Origin: CAWDVK01 sp963805715
Lineage (GTDB): Bacteria; Actinomycetota; Actinomycetes; Streptosporangiales; Streptosporangiaceae
Length of the DNA stretch: 64,000 bases
Direction: 5' to 3'
Assembly (NCBI GenBank): GCA_963805715.1
Contig: CAWDVK010000002.1
Span: 1 to 64,000, forward strand
The position numbers and the translations under genes are program-made. Numbering within the stretch: the stretch's first letter is position 1; each line of letters opens with the position of its first letter. Positions 18,460 through 28,045 of this stretch are shown in pieces. Under the pieces are notes generated by a model. It searched no databases. It saw only the letters and a program-made list of their open reading frames with translations, and was not told where the DNA came from.

Positions 18460-20107
18460 CCGGGCCAGCAGCCTCGGTCACCGAGGACAGCCCGGATCCT
18501 GGCGTCCGGCCGCAGCCGGGCAGGAGCATCGGCCGCGCCGCCGCACTGATCGCGGTCCTGACGATCCTGGCCAGGATGCTCGGACTCGTCCGGGTGCTCG
18601 TCTTCTCCCAGACGGTCGGGGCTGGGTGCCTCGGCACCGCTTACGTCACGGCCAACCAGGTTCCCAACGTCGTCTACGACGTGGTCCTCGGCGGCGCGCT
18701 GACCAGCATCATGGTGCCCGTGCTGGCGCGGCCCGCCGAGCGCGCGGCGACGGATCCCGCGGCTGCCGCGCAGGTCAGGCAGACGGCGTCGGCACTGCTG
18801 ACCTGGACCCTCGTCGTCCTGATCCCGGTCAGCATCGTGATTGCCGTCTTCGCGGGGCCGATTGCCACGGCGCTCAACCCGCGGAACCCGCAGGCCCTGT
18901 GCGCGCACCCGGACCTGGTCACGGTCACCGGGCACATGCTGGCCGTATTCGCGCCGCAAATCGCGCTGTACGGGGTGGCCGTGGTGCTCTACGGCATCCT
19001 GCAGGCCCATCGCAGGTTCACCGCGCCCGCCCTGGCGCCAGTGATCTCCAGCCTGGTCGTGATCGCCGCCTACCTTGCCTTCGTCCCGGTCAGCGGCGGG
19101 CACACGCTAGCGGGCCTGCCGATGTCCGCTGAGCTCATCCTGTCGGTAGGCACCACAGCCGGAGTCGCCGCCCTCGTTGTCACCGCGCTGGTCCCCGCCT
19201 GGCGGCAGCACCTGCGACTGCGGCCCGGGCTCCGCTTCCCGCCTGGCGTCGCGCGGCGGGCCGGCTGGCCACGGTCGGGATATCCGCGCTGGTGGCCCAG
19301 GACGCCTCGGTCATCGTGGTCACCTGGCTCGCCAACCGCCGCGGCGGCCAGGGCGCGATCGTCCTGTACAGCTATGGCTGGCAGGTGTTTGTCGCCGCTT
19401 ACGCGGTGCTGGCCATACCGGTCGCGATCAGCGCGTTCCCGGTGCTGTCCGCGAGCGACGGCACGGCCTTTGACGAGACCGCCGCCGGCTCTACCAGGGC
19501 GGTGCTGCTGATGTCCTGCCTGGGAGCCGCGCTGCTGGCCGCGATCGCCTGGCCTGCCGCAGGCGTGTTCGCGCACCGGCCGGAGCAGGTGCCGCAGCTC
19601 GCGCTGGGCTTCGCGCTGTTCGCGCCGGGCCTCATCGGCTACGGGCTGGTGGCCTGCCTGTTCCGGGTGCTGCTTGCTGCCGGGCGGAACAGGGCGGCCG
19701 CCGCGGCCATGTCCGGCGGCTGGCTGCTCGTGATCGCAGCCGACGTCCCGCTGGCTTACGCCGTGCCGGGCCGCTGGGTCGTCGCGGCGCTCGGCCTGGG
19801 CAATACCTTCGGCATGACCGCGGCCGGAGCGGCGCTGCTGGTGGCGGTCTACCGGTTCAGGGGCCCCGCCGCCTTGCGCGGCCTCGGCCGCGCCGCGGCT
19901 GCGGGACTGGCCGCGGCCGCGGCAGGCGCGGCCGCGGGAGCGGCAGTTGCCGCGGCCAAGCCACCGTCCGGGCGGTGGGTTGACGCTATCTTCGCTGCGC
20001 TCGCCGCGGCCTGCGCGCTGGCCGGCTTCGGCGCGGTCGCGTATGTCCTGGACGGCGGCGAGCTGCGGGCTGCCGTGGCGCGGCTGCGGCGCAAGCCGGT
20101 GCCATGA
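18456..20107 (+). CDS. murJ: MurJ/MviN lipid II flippase, frameshifted
   Basis: The first frame gives an N-terminal tail and membrane helices of the MviN family: SIGRAAALIAVLTILARMLG, VLVFSQTVGAGCLGTAYVTA, NQVPNVVYDVVLGGALTSIM. The frame breaks at about 19256-19270. The other frame continues LATVGISALVAQDASVIVVT and on through YGWQVFVAAYAVLAIPVAIS, ALFAPGLIGYGLVACLFRVL to a proper stop at 20107, which overlaps the next start. Assembled, the roughly 550 residues would form about 14 helices. MurJ is essential, so a sequencing error is more likely than a true mutation, unless another copy exists elsewhere. Confidence 0.85.
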
Positions 20108-21270
20108 CCCGGCCGCGCGTCGCTTTCGTCCTGGGCAGCGCCGCGGGGGGCACGGCCACGCACGTCGCCATGCTGGCCGGCGGCTGCCGGCGCAGCGGGC
20201 TGGACGTTTGCGCATTCGGCCCGCGAGCGACCCGTGAGCTGTTTCCCGAGTCCGCCGGCATCGTCTTCCGGCCGGTCGAGATCTCAGCCCGGCCGCGACC
20301 CGTGCATGATGCCATCGCGGTCACCAGGCTCCGCGGCCTGCTCGGCCGACTCCGGCCCGGCGTGGTGCACGCGCACGGCCTGCGGGCCGGCGCCATCGCT
20401 GCTCTCGCCCTGCTTCCGGCGTCCGCGCGGGGCCTCGCGCCGCCGCTCGTTGTCACGGTCCACAACGCGGCGCCCGGCGGGCGCCTGCCCGGCCTGATCT
20501 ACCGGCTGCTCGAGGCAGTCGTGGCCCGGCGGTCCGCCATGGTGCTCTGCGCTTCACGTGACCTGGCTGTCCGGATGCGTGCCCTGGGCGCGCGGAAGGC
20601 GGATCTCGCGGTTGTCCCGGCCCGGCGCCGGCCGGCCGCCGAGCCTGCTGCGGTCGCCAGGGCGCGCGCCGGGATCGCGGCGGACGAGCCGGTCGTCCTG
20701 GCCTCCGGCCGGCTGGCCAGGCAGAAGGGGATCGATGTCCTGCTGACCGCGCTCAGCTCCTGGCCGGCTCCCGGCCGCCCCCCGTTGCTGGTGGTCGCGG
20801 GAGAAGGTCCGCTGCGCAGCGTTCTGGCCCGGCAGGCGGACGCCGCGGCTCTGCCGGTGCGGTTCCTCGGCCAGCGAGACGACATCGAGGTGCTGCTGGC
20901 CATGGCGGACGTCGTGGCGGTGCCGAGCCGATGGGAAGGCCAGCCGCTGATCGTTCAGGAAACCCTGCAGGCGGGCCTGCCGCTGATAGCGTCCCGCGTC
21001 GGCGGAATCCCTGACCTGACCGGTGACGAGGCTGCCCTCCTGGTACCGCCGGAAGACCCGTGCGCCCTGGCGGATGCGCTGGCGGCCGTGCTCGGGGACC
21101 CGGCTCTCGCGGCGAGGCTCAGTGCCGCGGCGCTGGCCAGGGCGGCGGCTCTGCCCACGGAAGCCGATGCGGTCGACGCCGTCCTCGCCGTTTACCGGGG
21201 GCTCGGCGCGAATGCGCGGGCAGGCACCGGCCAGCATGCCGGTAATCCACGCTCAGAAGAGATCAGGTAA
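20104..21270 (+). CDS. Glycosyltransferase family 4 protein
   Basis: A 388-residue GT-B enzyme. The N-terminal domain has VAFVLGSAAGGTATHVAMLA and VVHAHGLRAGAIAALAL; the C-terminal nucleotide-sugar domain has VVLASGRLARQKGIDVLLTAL, VRFLGQRDDIEVLLAMADVV and the GT4 E-x7-E motif in SRWEGQPLIVQETLQAGLPLI. The ATG overlaps the murJ stop (ATGA), tying it to the cell-wall block. It probably adds a sugar to a surface lipid or polymer; the acceptor is unknown. It is the last gene of the tlyA block. Confidence 0.88.
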   Translation: MTRPRVAFVLGSAAGGTATHVAMLAGGCRRSGLDVCAFGPRATRELFPESAGIVFRPVEISARPRPVHDAIAVTRLRGLLGRLRPGVVHAHGLRAGAIAALALLPASARGLAPPLVVTVHNAAPGGRLPGLIYRLLEAVVARRSAMVLCASRDLAVRMRALGARKADLAVVPARRRPAAEPAAVARARAGIAADEPVVLASGRLARQKGIDVLLTALSSWPAPGRPPLLVVAGEGPLRSVLARQADAAALPVRFLGQRDDIEVLLAMADVVAVPSRWEGQPLIVQETLQAGLPLIASRVGGIPDLTGDEAALLVPPEDPCALADALAAVLGDPALAARLSAAALARAAALPTEADAVDAVLAVYRGLGANARAGTGQHAGNPRSEEIR

Positions 21271-21711
21271 ATGGCCGCGGACTGGCATTAGCCCGCGCTG
21301 GCCGGTGCCCGCACAGTGCCGCTGCTGCGCGCGCCTGCTGGGATATCGGGAAGCGGCATTAGATCAGCCGAACGTCAAAGTTAATGACGAGCTGACGATA
21401 GGATTTTGCTGCATTCCGCTCCCGGTAGTGAAGCGCTGGCTGCATTCTGTAGCCGCCTGAGCAGCGGAGAGCGAGATTCCGGCCGCTGCTGGATGATAGG
21501 CCCAGCGTTCCGTGACTGACTGTGAACGAAAAGCTTCACCGGGTACTCAATTGGCAACTTGCATGATTCAATCTGCAGGCTTCTCGATGCGGCTAGAGTA
21601 AGTTTTTACCGGCAATCGTGCACTTCTCCTGAACATTCAGGCCTTGCTGTGGTGAGCTAACCGAACTAGGGCTGTGTCGTCTTTCTATGCTCACAGCCCT
21701 GGGGGGTGTAC
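21271..21711 (+). promoter_or_regulatory. AT-richer leader with hairpin before the ribosome-binding site
   Basis: About 440 bp of noticeably lower GC separates the glycosyltransferase gene from the next ORF. A 9-bp perfect hairpin, AGGGCTGTG (21668-21676) with CACAGCCCT (21692-21700), is followed directly by GGGGGGTG, the probable ribosome-binding site, and ATG 21712. The position suggests either translational control or an RNA-binding site. No known riboswitch consensus is recognised. Confidence 0.5.
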
Positions 21712-23669
21712 ATGACTAAGTCCAGCGGCCCTGCGCCGCCGTCCTGGCAGCAGCCAGGAGTGGCGGACACTGCGCGCTCGGCTGACCGGGCGCGGGATGA
21801 GGGCGGTCTGCGCGCCGCCGGGCCGGTGCGCCATGGCGGCATGCGTGCCGCGACGCGACCGTCCGAGCGGCACGCTGGCAGGCGCGGAGCCGGTTCGGCC
21901 AGCCCGGATCCGCTCCCGGAGAAGCCCGCCGCAGCCCCCCGCAAGCCGGCGCCAGGCCAGCCTGACGAGAGGGTGCCGGCTAACCGGGCGCCGGCCGCTG
22001 GCCCGCACGCGGCCGCGGAGTCGTCATCTGGCAGGCAGTCGGATGCCGCCGATTCAGGGCCTGATCAGCCCGCAGCCGCGGCTGCTGCGGCGCAGTCGTC
22101 CGGTACGCCGGGCCGGCCGGATGCGGCCGAATCCGAGGCTGGTCAGCCGCCGATGCCGGTGCGCCTGCCGGGGCGCGGACATCGCCTGGCACGCCGGGCA
22201 ATCCGGACGCGGTCAGGTCCCAGCCGGACCAGGCTGGGGCCGGCGCCGTCAAGCCTGTCGCTGCGGCACAGCAGCGGTCCGACGGGCCGGAGGAGCCGGG
22301 CACAGGTAAGGCCAGGGCAGGACAGCGAGCTGACGCGGCCTCCGCCGCCACGGCAGTGGCCCCAGCCCAAGAGGATTCAGCTGCCAAGCCGTCCCGGGCT
22401 GCGCCGGGTCAGGCCGAGCAGTCCCGGGCTGCGCCGGGTCAGGACGAGCAGTCCCGGGCTGCGCCGGGTCAGGCTGAGCAGTCCCGGGCTGCGCCGGGTC
22501 AGGACGAGAGCGAACCGGGTCCGGCTGAGCGCGACCAGCCCGCCGGCGCCACGAGGCCCGAGGAGCCCGAAAGGCCCGGGTCGGTCCTGGCGCCGGTCAG
22601 CCGGGCGCCGCTGCAGCCGACTCGCGCGGCTGGCGACCCGGCTGGGCAGCCGGGCGAGATCTCCTGGTGGCTGCCGGATAAGACCCCATCATGGCCCACG
22701 GTCATCGCGACGACGCTGCGCCTGTGGCTGCGGCGGCACGTGCCGCGGCGCCGCACCCCGGCAGGTCAGGAAACAGCCGGGCGCACCGGCGCCTCTAGGC
22801 GGCTGGTGCTGCTGTGCGTCGCGCTGGCACTCGTCGCGGCAGCCGCGGTGATAACCGCGATCCAGGTGGGCAGCAACGACCGGGCAGGCGGGCAGGCGGC
22901 TGAGTCACAGCAGCAGGCAGCCGCCCTGGCGGCCGCTGCGGCCAGCCGGCAGCAGGCAGCGGCCTGGATAGAAGCCGAGGTATCCCCCAGCGCCGTGGTG
23001 TCGTGCGACCAGGCCATGTGCGCGGCGCTGCAGGCCGACGGCTTCCCGAACGGCAACCTGGTCGTCCTGACCCCGTCCAGCACTGATCCGCTCGGCTCCG
23101 CGATCGTGGTCTCGACGGCCGCGATCCGCAGTCAGTTCGGCACCCACCTGGCCAGCGTGTACGCCCCTGAGGTGATCGCCAGCTTCGGCCGGGGGACGGC
23201 CATGGTGCAGGTACGGGTCATCGCGCCGGACGGTGCCCAGGCCTACGAGCTCCAGCAGAACGCCGACCTGCTGGCGAGGCAGCAGGTCGGTCAGCAGCTG
23301 ACTGGCAACAAGAATCTGCAGCTCAGCCAGGCTGCCCGGCGGGACCTGACCGGCGGCCTGGTCGACCCGCGCCTGATGGCGGTCCTGGCGACTCTGTCGC
23401 ACAGCTACCCGGTGGATATCGCCGGGTTCAGCGACCAGGGACCGGGCGCTGAGGCCGGGACACCGCTGCGTGCGGTCGAGATCAGCGCCGAGGAGACGGC
23501 CGGGCAGGACGGGCACAGCTACCTCGACTCAGTGCGCGCCTTCCTGGACGCGCAGATTGCGCCTTACCGGGCCAGCATGACCGTGCTCGGCACGGGCAAT
23601 ACGGCTCTGATCCGGATCCAGTTCGACGCCCCGAGTCCGCTCTCGACGCTCAACACGGGTTCCCCGTGA
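21712..23669 (+). CDS. Single-pass membrane protein with Pro/Ala-rich cytoplasmic region, frameshifted
   Basis: ATG 21712 opens a Pro/Ala/Gly/Ser-rich region. At about 22144-22160 the coding signal moves one frame and continues DAGAPAGARTSPGTPGNPD to the stop at 23669. A 10-residue repeat follows, then a helix RRLVLLCVALALVAAAAVIT at about 22797-22860. An outside domain of about 270 residues comes next, starting with Gln/Ala-rich coiled coil and carrying the Cys pair VVSCDQAMCAAL. Assembled length is about 650 residues. No family is recognised. The gene lies 78 bp before a DUF4397 protein and sortase, so a surface-assembly role is an inference from context. Confidence 0.6.
22391..22510 (+). 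repeat. 30-bp perfect-phase tandem repeat
   Basis: Four 30-bp units begin 'gtcccgggctgcgccgggtc' at 22391, 22421, 22451 and 22481; variation is confined to the last ten bases. They encode a 10-residue unit of the type SRAAPGQ(A/D)EQ. There are no spacers, so this is a minisatellite and not a CRISPR array. Confidence 0.92.
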
Positions 23670-23747
23670 TGACCTCGGGGCGTCGCCGGGCCAGGCTGCC
23701 ATCCGGTGCTGTCCGAGTCGGCTGAAATACCCGAAAGGAGTGGAGAA

Positions 23748-24608
23748 TTGTCGTTCTCAGCAAAGGCGGTCAGGCTGGCCAAGCTGGCCGCGGCTGCTGG
23801 CCTGGCTGCTGGCTCACTCATGCTGGCTGCGCCCGCGGCCTCCGCGTCCGGCGGGGTCGGCTGGCTGCGGCTCGCGCATCTGTCGCCGAACACGCCTGCC
23901 GTCGACGTGTACCTGTACTCGTTCGGCAATCCGAGCGCCCAGATCGTGCTGCATCACGTCAGCTACGGCACGGTATCTGGCTTTGAGCAGGTGCCGGCCG
24001 GTGAGTACACCGTGGCCATGCGCGCGGCCGGCGCTGCGGCGAGCTCCAAGCCCGTGCTGTCGACCTCAATCGACGTGATCGCCGGGCATGCTTATACGGT
24101 CGCCGGGATGGGTCCGTACTCGGGCCTGCGACTGCAGGTGATACCCGACCGGCTCACCACGCCGAAGGGCAAGGCACTCGTCCGGGTCATCCAGGCGTCA
24201 CTGCAGGAGCAGAAGGTCACGGTCACCGCGGCTGGCAAGACGATCGCGGACAAGCTGCCATTCTCGGATGTCACCGCCTTCCAGGCGGTCTCGCCGGGGA
24301 CCTGGGCGGTGCATGCAGCCGGGGCGACCGAGAGCACCACGGCGGATATCACCCTCGCGGTCGGAACGATTCACACCATCGTCGTCCTGGATGACCCCAG
24401 TCGGCTGGCCCTCGATGACCTGACCGATGCGGCCGGCAGCAAGGTGCTGCCAGCCGGTGCCGCGCAGACCGGGTTCGGCGGCACCGCCCCGCGGCCGGGC
24501 GGCCCGCTGCTGCCGTGGGTAGCGATCGGATCGGCCGGCCTGCTGCTCATCGCCGGCGGGGCCACCAGGCTGCGCCGCGCGCGAGTCCTGGCCATCCGCG
24601 CACGCTGA
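23748..24608 (+). CDS. DUF4397 secreted, membrane-anchored protein
   Basis: TTG 23748 has AAGGAG at 23735-23740 and is the only start with good spacing. The N-terminus is a signal peptide (KAVRLAKLAAAAGLAAGSLM ... ASAS). The DUF4397 beta-sandwich follows: GWLRLAHLSPNTPAVDVYLY, VSGFEQVPAGEYTVAMRAAG, KALVRVIQASLQEQKVTVTA. The C-terminus has a Gly/Pro linker, a helix PWVAIGSAGLLLIAGGATRL and an Arg-rich tail, an arrangement like a sortase substrate although no canonical LPxTG is visible. The sortase gene starts 20 bp downstream. Confidence 0.88.
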   Translation: MSFSAKAVRLAKLAAAAGLAAGSLMLAAPAASASGGVGWLRLAHLSPNTPAVDVYLYSFGNPSAQIVLHHVSYGTVSGFEQVPAGEYTVAMRAAGAAASSKPVLSTSIDVIAGHAYTVAGMGPYSGLRLQVIPDRLTTPKGKALVRVIQASLQEQKVTVTAAGKTIADKLPFSDVTAFQAVSPGTWAVHAAGATESTTADITLAVGTIHTIVVLDDPSRLALDDLTDAAGSKVLPAGAAQTGFGGTAPRPGGPLLPWVAIGSAGLLLIAGGATRLRRARVLAIRAR

Positions 24609-24628
24609 CGGACCGAATACCGCGCGAC

Positions 24629-25288
24629 ATGGGTAACCAGCGAGGCAGGCACGTGGCCCCGCCGAGCCGGGTGATAGCCGCAGTGCTGCTGCTCTGCGGG
24701 CTGCTCGCGCTCAGCGTGGCCGCGTGCGGCTTCGCGATCGCCCGAGGCGACGCGCGTCCGGCCACTCCGCTCGGCAAGCCGTCGTTCGCGCCGGTGCCCC
24801 CGGGCAAGCGGGCGCCGGTTCCCAGCGCGACAGCCATTCAGGCGGCGCCCATGCCGGTCAGCCTGGTCATCCCGGCCATCGGGATCAGCACCTCCCTGAT
24901 TCAGCTCGGCCTGACCGCATCGGGTCAGCTCCAGGTGCCGGCGAGCACCGCCGTGGCCGGCTGGTACACCGGCAGCCCGCGGCCGGGCGCCACCGGCGCC
25001 GCCGTGATCGCCGGGCACATCGATTCCTACCAGGGGCCCGGCGTGTTCTTCCGGCTGCGGCTGATGCGTCCCGGCCAGCGCGTCTACGTCCGGCGCGCCG
25101 ACGGCAGCGTCGCGGTCTTCCAGGTGACGGCGGTGCATACGTATCTGAAGTCGCAGTTCCCGACCGACGGCGTCTACGGGGCGACCCCCAACTCCCAGCT
25201 GCGGCTCATCACCTGCGGCGGTACCTTCGACCCGGCCACCGGCCACTACCTGAGCAACGTGATCGTCTACGCCACGCTCGTCGGCTGA
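24629..25288 (+). CDS. Class F-like sortase
   Basis: The 219-residue protein has an N-terminal membrane helix (RVIAAVLLLCGLLALSVAAC), a Pro-rich linker and the sortase barrel. That includes VSLVIPAIGISTSLIQLGLT, the catalytic His in AVIAGHIDSYQGPGVFFRL and the catalytic Cys in LRLITCGGTFD. The compact form, with no extra C-terminal helix, fits actinobacterial class F. The usual Arg is not obvious in HYLSNVIVYATL, so this site deserves a check. Pairing with a DUF4397 protein is common in actinomycetes; the likely substrate is the neighbouring protein. Confidence 0.85.
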   Translation: MGNQRGRHVAPPSRVIAAVLLLCGLLALSVAACGFAIARGDARPATPLGKPSFAPVPPGKRAPVPSATAIQAAPMPVSLVIPAIGISTSLIQLGLTASGQLQVPASTAVAGWYTGSPRPGATGAAVIAGHIDSYQGPGVFFRLRLMRPGQRVYVRRADGSVAVFQVTAVHTYLKSQFPTDGVYGATPNSQLRLITCGGTFDPATGHYLSNVIVYATLVG

Positions 25289-25354
25289 CTCCTGGGTCCG
25301 GATTCGCGCCCGCGGGCCGAGAGCCCGGACGGGATCGGCGCGCCCCCGGTCGCG

Positions 25355-25911
25355 TCAGGGGGCGGCGCGTCGCGGGGCCAGGTAATCCCGGCTGCGCGGG
25401 AGGCCACCGACCAGCTCGAGCAGGGCATCGTGCGCGTGCCCGTTACTGCCCGGCACGGTGCCGTTTCCCGGTCCGCACGTCGTTGCCGTCGAGGTCAGTG
25501 ACGCGGCCGCCGGCCTCGGCCAGCAGGACCGGCATCGGGGCGACGTCGTGGTAGCCCATCTCCAGCCCGGCGATGACCTGGGCGTCGGTCATGCCGCACG
25601 CCACGCCCGACGTGCCCTTCCCGCCGGACACGAGGAGGACCTCGCGGTGCAGCCTGAGCAGGAATTCCTCGGGCCAGGCCGCCGGCGGTCTCGCCCTGCT
25701 CCTCACCCGCGATCCCGTCGGCCGGGAAACCCCCCGCGATCAGCCCGCGCAGCAGCTCCTCCACCTCGACATCCGCCGCCGTCACCGGGCTGCCATCGGC
25801 CTTCTGCGTGACCGGCGAGCCTTCCAGGAAGCGCGCCGCGGCCAGGCCGCTGGCCTGCGTGACGAACTCCAGGGCGGTGGCCGGCAGCTCGTCGTCTATC
25901 GCCTCGGCCAC
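25355..25911 (-). pseudogene. Inositol-monophosphatase-family gene with lost middle
   Basis: From GTG 25911 (GGAGA upstream) the head reads ATALEFVTQASGLAAARFLE, DGSPVTAADVEVEELL and IAGEEQGE with the catalytic Glu pair. At about 25672-25690 it jumps frame to the C-terminal half: EEFLLRLHREVLLVSGGKG, LEMGYHDVAPMPVLLAEAGG. Then at about 25459-25470 another frame gives NGHAHDALLELVGGLPRSRD and the stop. The DPxDGT metal-binding motif and about 100 residues are missing. A normal member has about 260 residues. Both ends are clearly conserved, so this is a recent internal deletion plus frameshift, or an assembly fault. Confidence 0.7.
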
Positions 25912-26017
25912 GCCGTCTCCATGGCCCTGCTGTGGGCACGCGCGCTGCCCGCTCAGCAGCCGCGAAGAGGCTCGCATCCGCGCGGAAGACCCCATTCTCG
26001 AAACGGCCAGTGCGGTC

Positions 26018-27337
26018 TTACCGAGGTCCGCTGCCGCCGCCCGCCGCGCTGAGCCGGGACGGCCCGAATCGTGCGAGCCTGAATCGCTCCAGGCTGAGGT
26101 GGCTGCTCACGGTCCGGGCCGGCCCGGCCCGGCCCGCGCTGCCCGGGCCGGTGCTGCCCGGGCCGGTGCTGCCCGGGCCGGTGCCGCCCGGGCCGGTGTG
26201 GCCCGGGCCGGCGTGGCCCGGGCGAGCGCCGGCAGCGGCGAGGTCAGCCAGCCACTCGCCGATGAGCGGCCCGAACTTGAACCCGTGCCCGGAGGTGCCG
26301 CAGCCGATGACCACGTTCCCGATCCGGTCGATGACGAAATCCTCGTCCGGCGTGTTGTCGTAGACGCACCGCTCGGTGCGGACCGGGCGCGGGTCCAGAC
26401 CGGGCAGGTACTGCCGGGCCACTGCCGCCAGCCGTGCGCTGAGTTCCTGGTCGGCGGACTGGTCCTGGCCGTCGGGGTCGGCCGGCGGCCCGCTCGCATG
26501 GATGCCGATCTTGTACAGGGACGTGCCGGGAACGGGCAGCCCGTACGGCGACGGGTCACCGTGCCGGATGAAGATCGGCATCCCATCCGGCGGCGTCCCG
26601 GCAGGCGGCGTCCCGGCAGGCGGCGTCCCGTCAGCGGCTGTCTGGCCGGCCGCCGTCCCGCCGAGATCCAGGTAGGCCACCTGCTCCAGGGTTGGCGCGG
26701 CGGGCAGGCTGACGTCCAGGCCGGCCAGCAGCTGGCCCGACCAGGGCCCGGCGCAGACGACCGCGGTGCTGGCCGCCAGCGGGCCCTGGCTCGTGTGCAC
26801 GGTGACCAGTCGGCCGTCGTCGGCCACCCCGGTCACCCGCACGCCCGTCCTGACCTGCGGGGCGGTGCCGATGTCCGGGATCGGCGCGGCGAGCGCCGCC
26901 AGCGCCCGGTCCGCCGCGATCACGCAGGACTGCGGCTCCAGCAGCGCTGGCCCGTTAGCGGCGACGGCCGGGAACATCCTCGCGGCCTCGCTGGCCGGCA
27001 CCAGCTCGCACGGAGCGCCGGCGAGCAGCATCGCCTCGTGCACCGCCGTCAGGTCCGGCCCGAAGGTCAGCTGCGGCGTCGGGTGCAGGATGCGGGTGGA
27101 GGCTTCCGTTTCGAGCGAATGCCAGAGTTCGCGGGCCAGACGCGCGGCTTCGACATAGCCGGGATCGGCGTAGCCAAGCCGGAAAATGCGGCAGCTGCCC
27201 TTCGATCCCGCGCCCTCGTGCCCGATCTCCGCCTGCTCGAGCACGACCACCTCCCGGCCGCGCCGGGCCAGCGCCCGTGCGGCGGCCAGGCCCAGCAGGC
27301 CCGCGCCCACCACGACGACGTCGGCATGCGTCCTCAT
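26018..27337 (-). CDS. FAD-dependent amine oxidase, monomeric sarcosine oxidase family
   Basis: The N-terminus ADVVVVGAGLLGLAAARALA is the FAD Rossmann motif, followed by EGAGSKGSCRIFRLGYADPG (the S/R-x-R flavin loop). The C-terminal CVYDNTPDEDFVIDRI and VVIGCGTSGHGFKFGPLIGE are diagnostic of monomeric sarcosine/N-methyl-amino-acid oxidases, which bind FAD covalently through a Cys. Two repeats enlarge the protein: GTPPAGTPPAGTPPDG in the middle, and a Gly/Pro/Thr-rich array (15-bp DNA units, 26141-26222) inserted between GEWLADLA and the conserved closing LSLERF. The substrate is unknown. It lies 24 bp downstream of the isochorismatase gene. Confidence 0.87.
   Translation of the reverse strand: MRTHADVVVVGAGLLGLAAARALARRGREVVVLEQAEIGHEGAGSKGSCRIFRLGYADPGYVEAARLARELWHSLETEASTRILHPTPQLTFGPDLTAVHEAMLLAGAPCELVPASEAARMFPAVAANGPALLEPQSCVIAADRALAALAAPIPDIGTAPQVRTGVRVTGVADDGRLVTVHTSQGPLAASTAVVCAGPWSGQLLAGLDVSLPAAPTLEQVAYLDLGGTAAGQTAADGTPPAGTPPAGTPPDGMPIFIRHGDPSPYGLPVPGTSLYKIGIHASGPPADPDGQDQSADQELSARLAAVARQYLPGLDPRPVRTERCVYDNTPDEDFVIDRIGNVVIGCGTSGHGFKFGPLIGEWLADLAAAGARPGHAGPGHTGPGGTGPGSTGPGSTGPGSAGRAGPARTVSSHLSLERFRLARFGPSRLSAAGGGSGPR
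26141..26222. repeat. 15-bp minisatellite in the oxidase gene
   Basis: Tandem 'gcccgggccggtgct' units and close variants encode Gly-Pro-Gly-Ser-Thr-like pentapeptides. The 15-bp period keeps the frame, and the array sits just before the conserved C-terminal end of the oxidase. Confidence 0.85.
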
Positions 27338-27361
27338 CTGCGGTGTGCCCGGCGCCGCCGG

Positions 27362-27967
27362 TCAGCCGAGGGCGGCGAGGAACTCAGCCGACGTCATCGG
27401 CTCGGAGAACATCGGGTAGTCGTAGCGCAGCGCGTTATCGTGCTCCTCGACCGACGTCGCGGCCACGCAGTCGCTCAGCGTGATGACCTGATAGCCGTGC
27501 TCGTAGCCGGTGCGCATGGTCGACTCGACGCAGCAGTTGGTCAGGAAGCCGCCGAGCACCAGCGTGGTGATGCCCTTGCTGCGCAGGATGAAGCCGAGGT
27601 TGGTGCTGGCGAACGTGTCCAGGCCGCGCTTGCCCTCGACGACGATGTCGCCGGGCCGCGGGGCGAGGGCATCCGCGATGGCCGCGCCCCAGCTGTCCTT
27701 GACGAAGGCGTTGCCGTCGACGACGCCCTTGAGGATGCCGTACGGGTGCGAGCTGATCTCGTTGTAGCCGGCCGCGAAGGTGATCGGCGCGTGCATGATG
27801 GTGGCCCCGGCTGCCCTGGCCTTCTCCGCCACCCGCCGGGTGTTGTCCAGCATGCCGGTCTTCTCCATGACCTCCGCGACCGCCGCGTGCAGCACGCCGC
27901 CGTCGGAGGTGAAGTCGTTCTGGTACTCGATCAGCACTAGGGCGGTGGTCTTCGGGTCGATCGGCAT
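27362..27967 (-). CDS. Isochorismatase-family cysteine hydrolase
   Basis: The 201-residue protein shows the full catalytic triad arrangement: Asp in TALVLIEYQNDF, Lys in VVEGKRGLDTFASTNLGF, and Cys in LGGFLTNCCVESTMRTGYEH, with the cis-peptide before the Cys region. Family enzymes hydrolyse amides or enol ethers (nicotinamidase, N-carbamoylsarcosine amidase, isochorismatase). The next gene downstream encodes a sarcosine-oxidase-family protein, so a role upstream in N-methyl-amino-acid breakdown is plausible but unproven. Confidence 0.9.
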   Translation of the reverse strand: MPIDPKTTALVLIEYQNDFTSDGGVLHAAVAEVMEKTGMLDNTRRVAEKARAAGATIMHAPITFAAGYNEISSHPYGILKGVVDGNAFVKDSWGAAIADALAPRPGDIVVEGKRGLDTFASTNLGFILRSKGITTLVLGGFLTNCCVESTMRTGYEHGYQVITLSDCVAATSVEEHDNALRYDYPMFSEPMTSAEFLAALG

Positions 27968-28045
27968 GAGCGCTCTCCTTCGTCACGACGCGGCGATCGG
28001 TATCCCAGTATGCGCCGCAATCCGGCACCACGACGGGGCCGGCGG

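Noticed and set aside
22391..22510. Possible CRISPR array
   Set aside because: Units are 30 bp with no spacers between them, and they encode an in-frame decapeptide.
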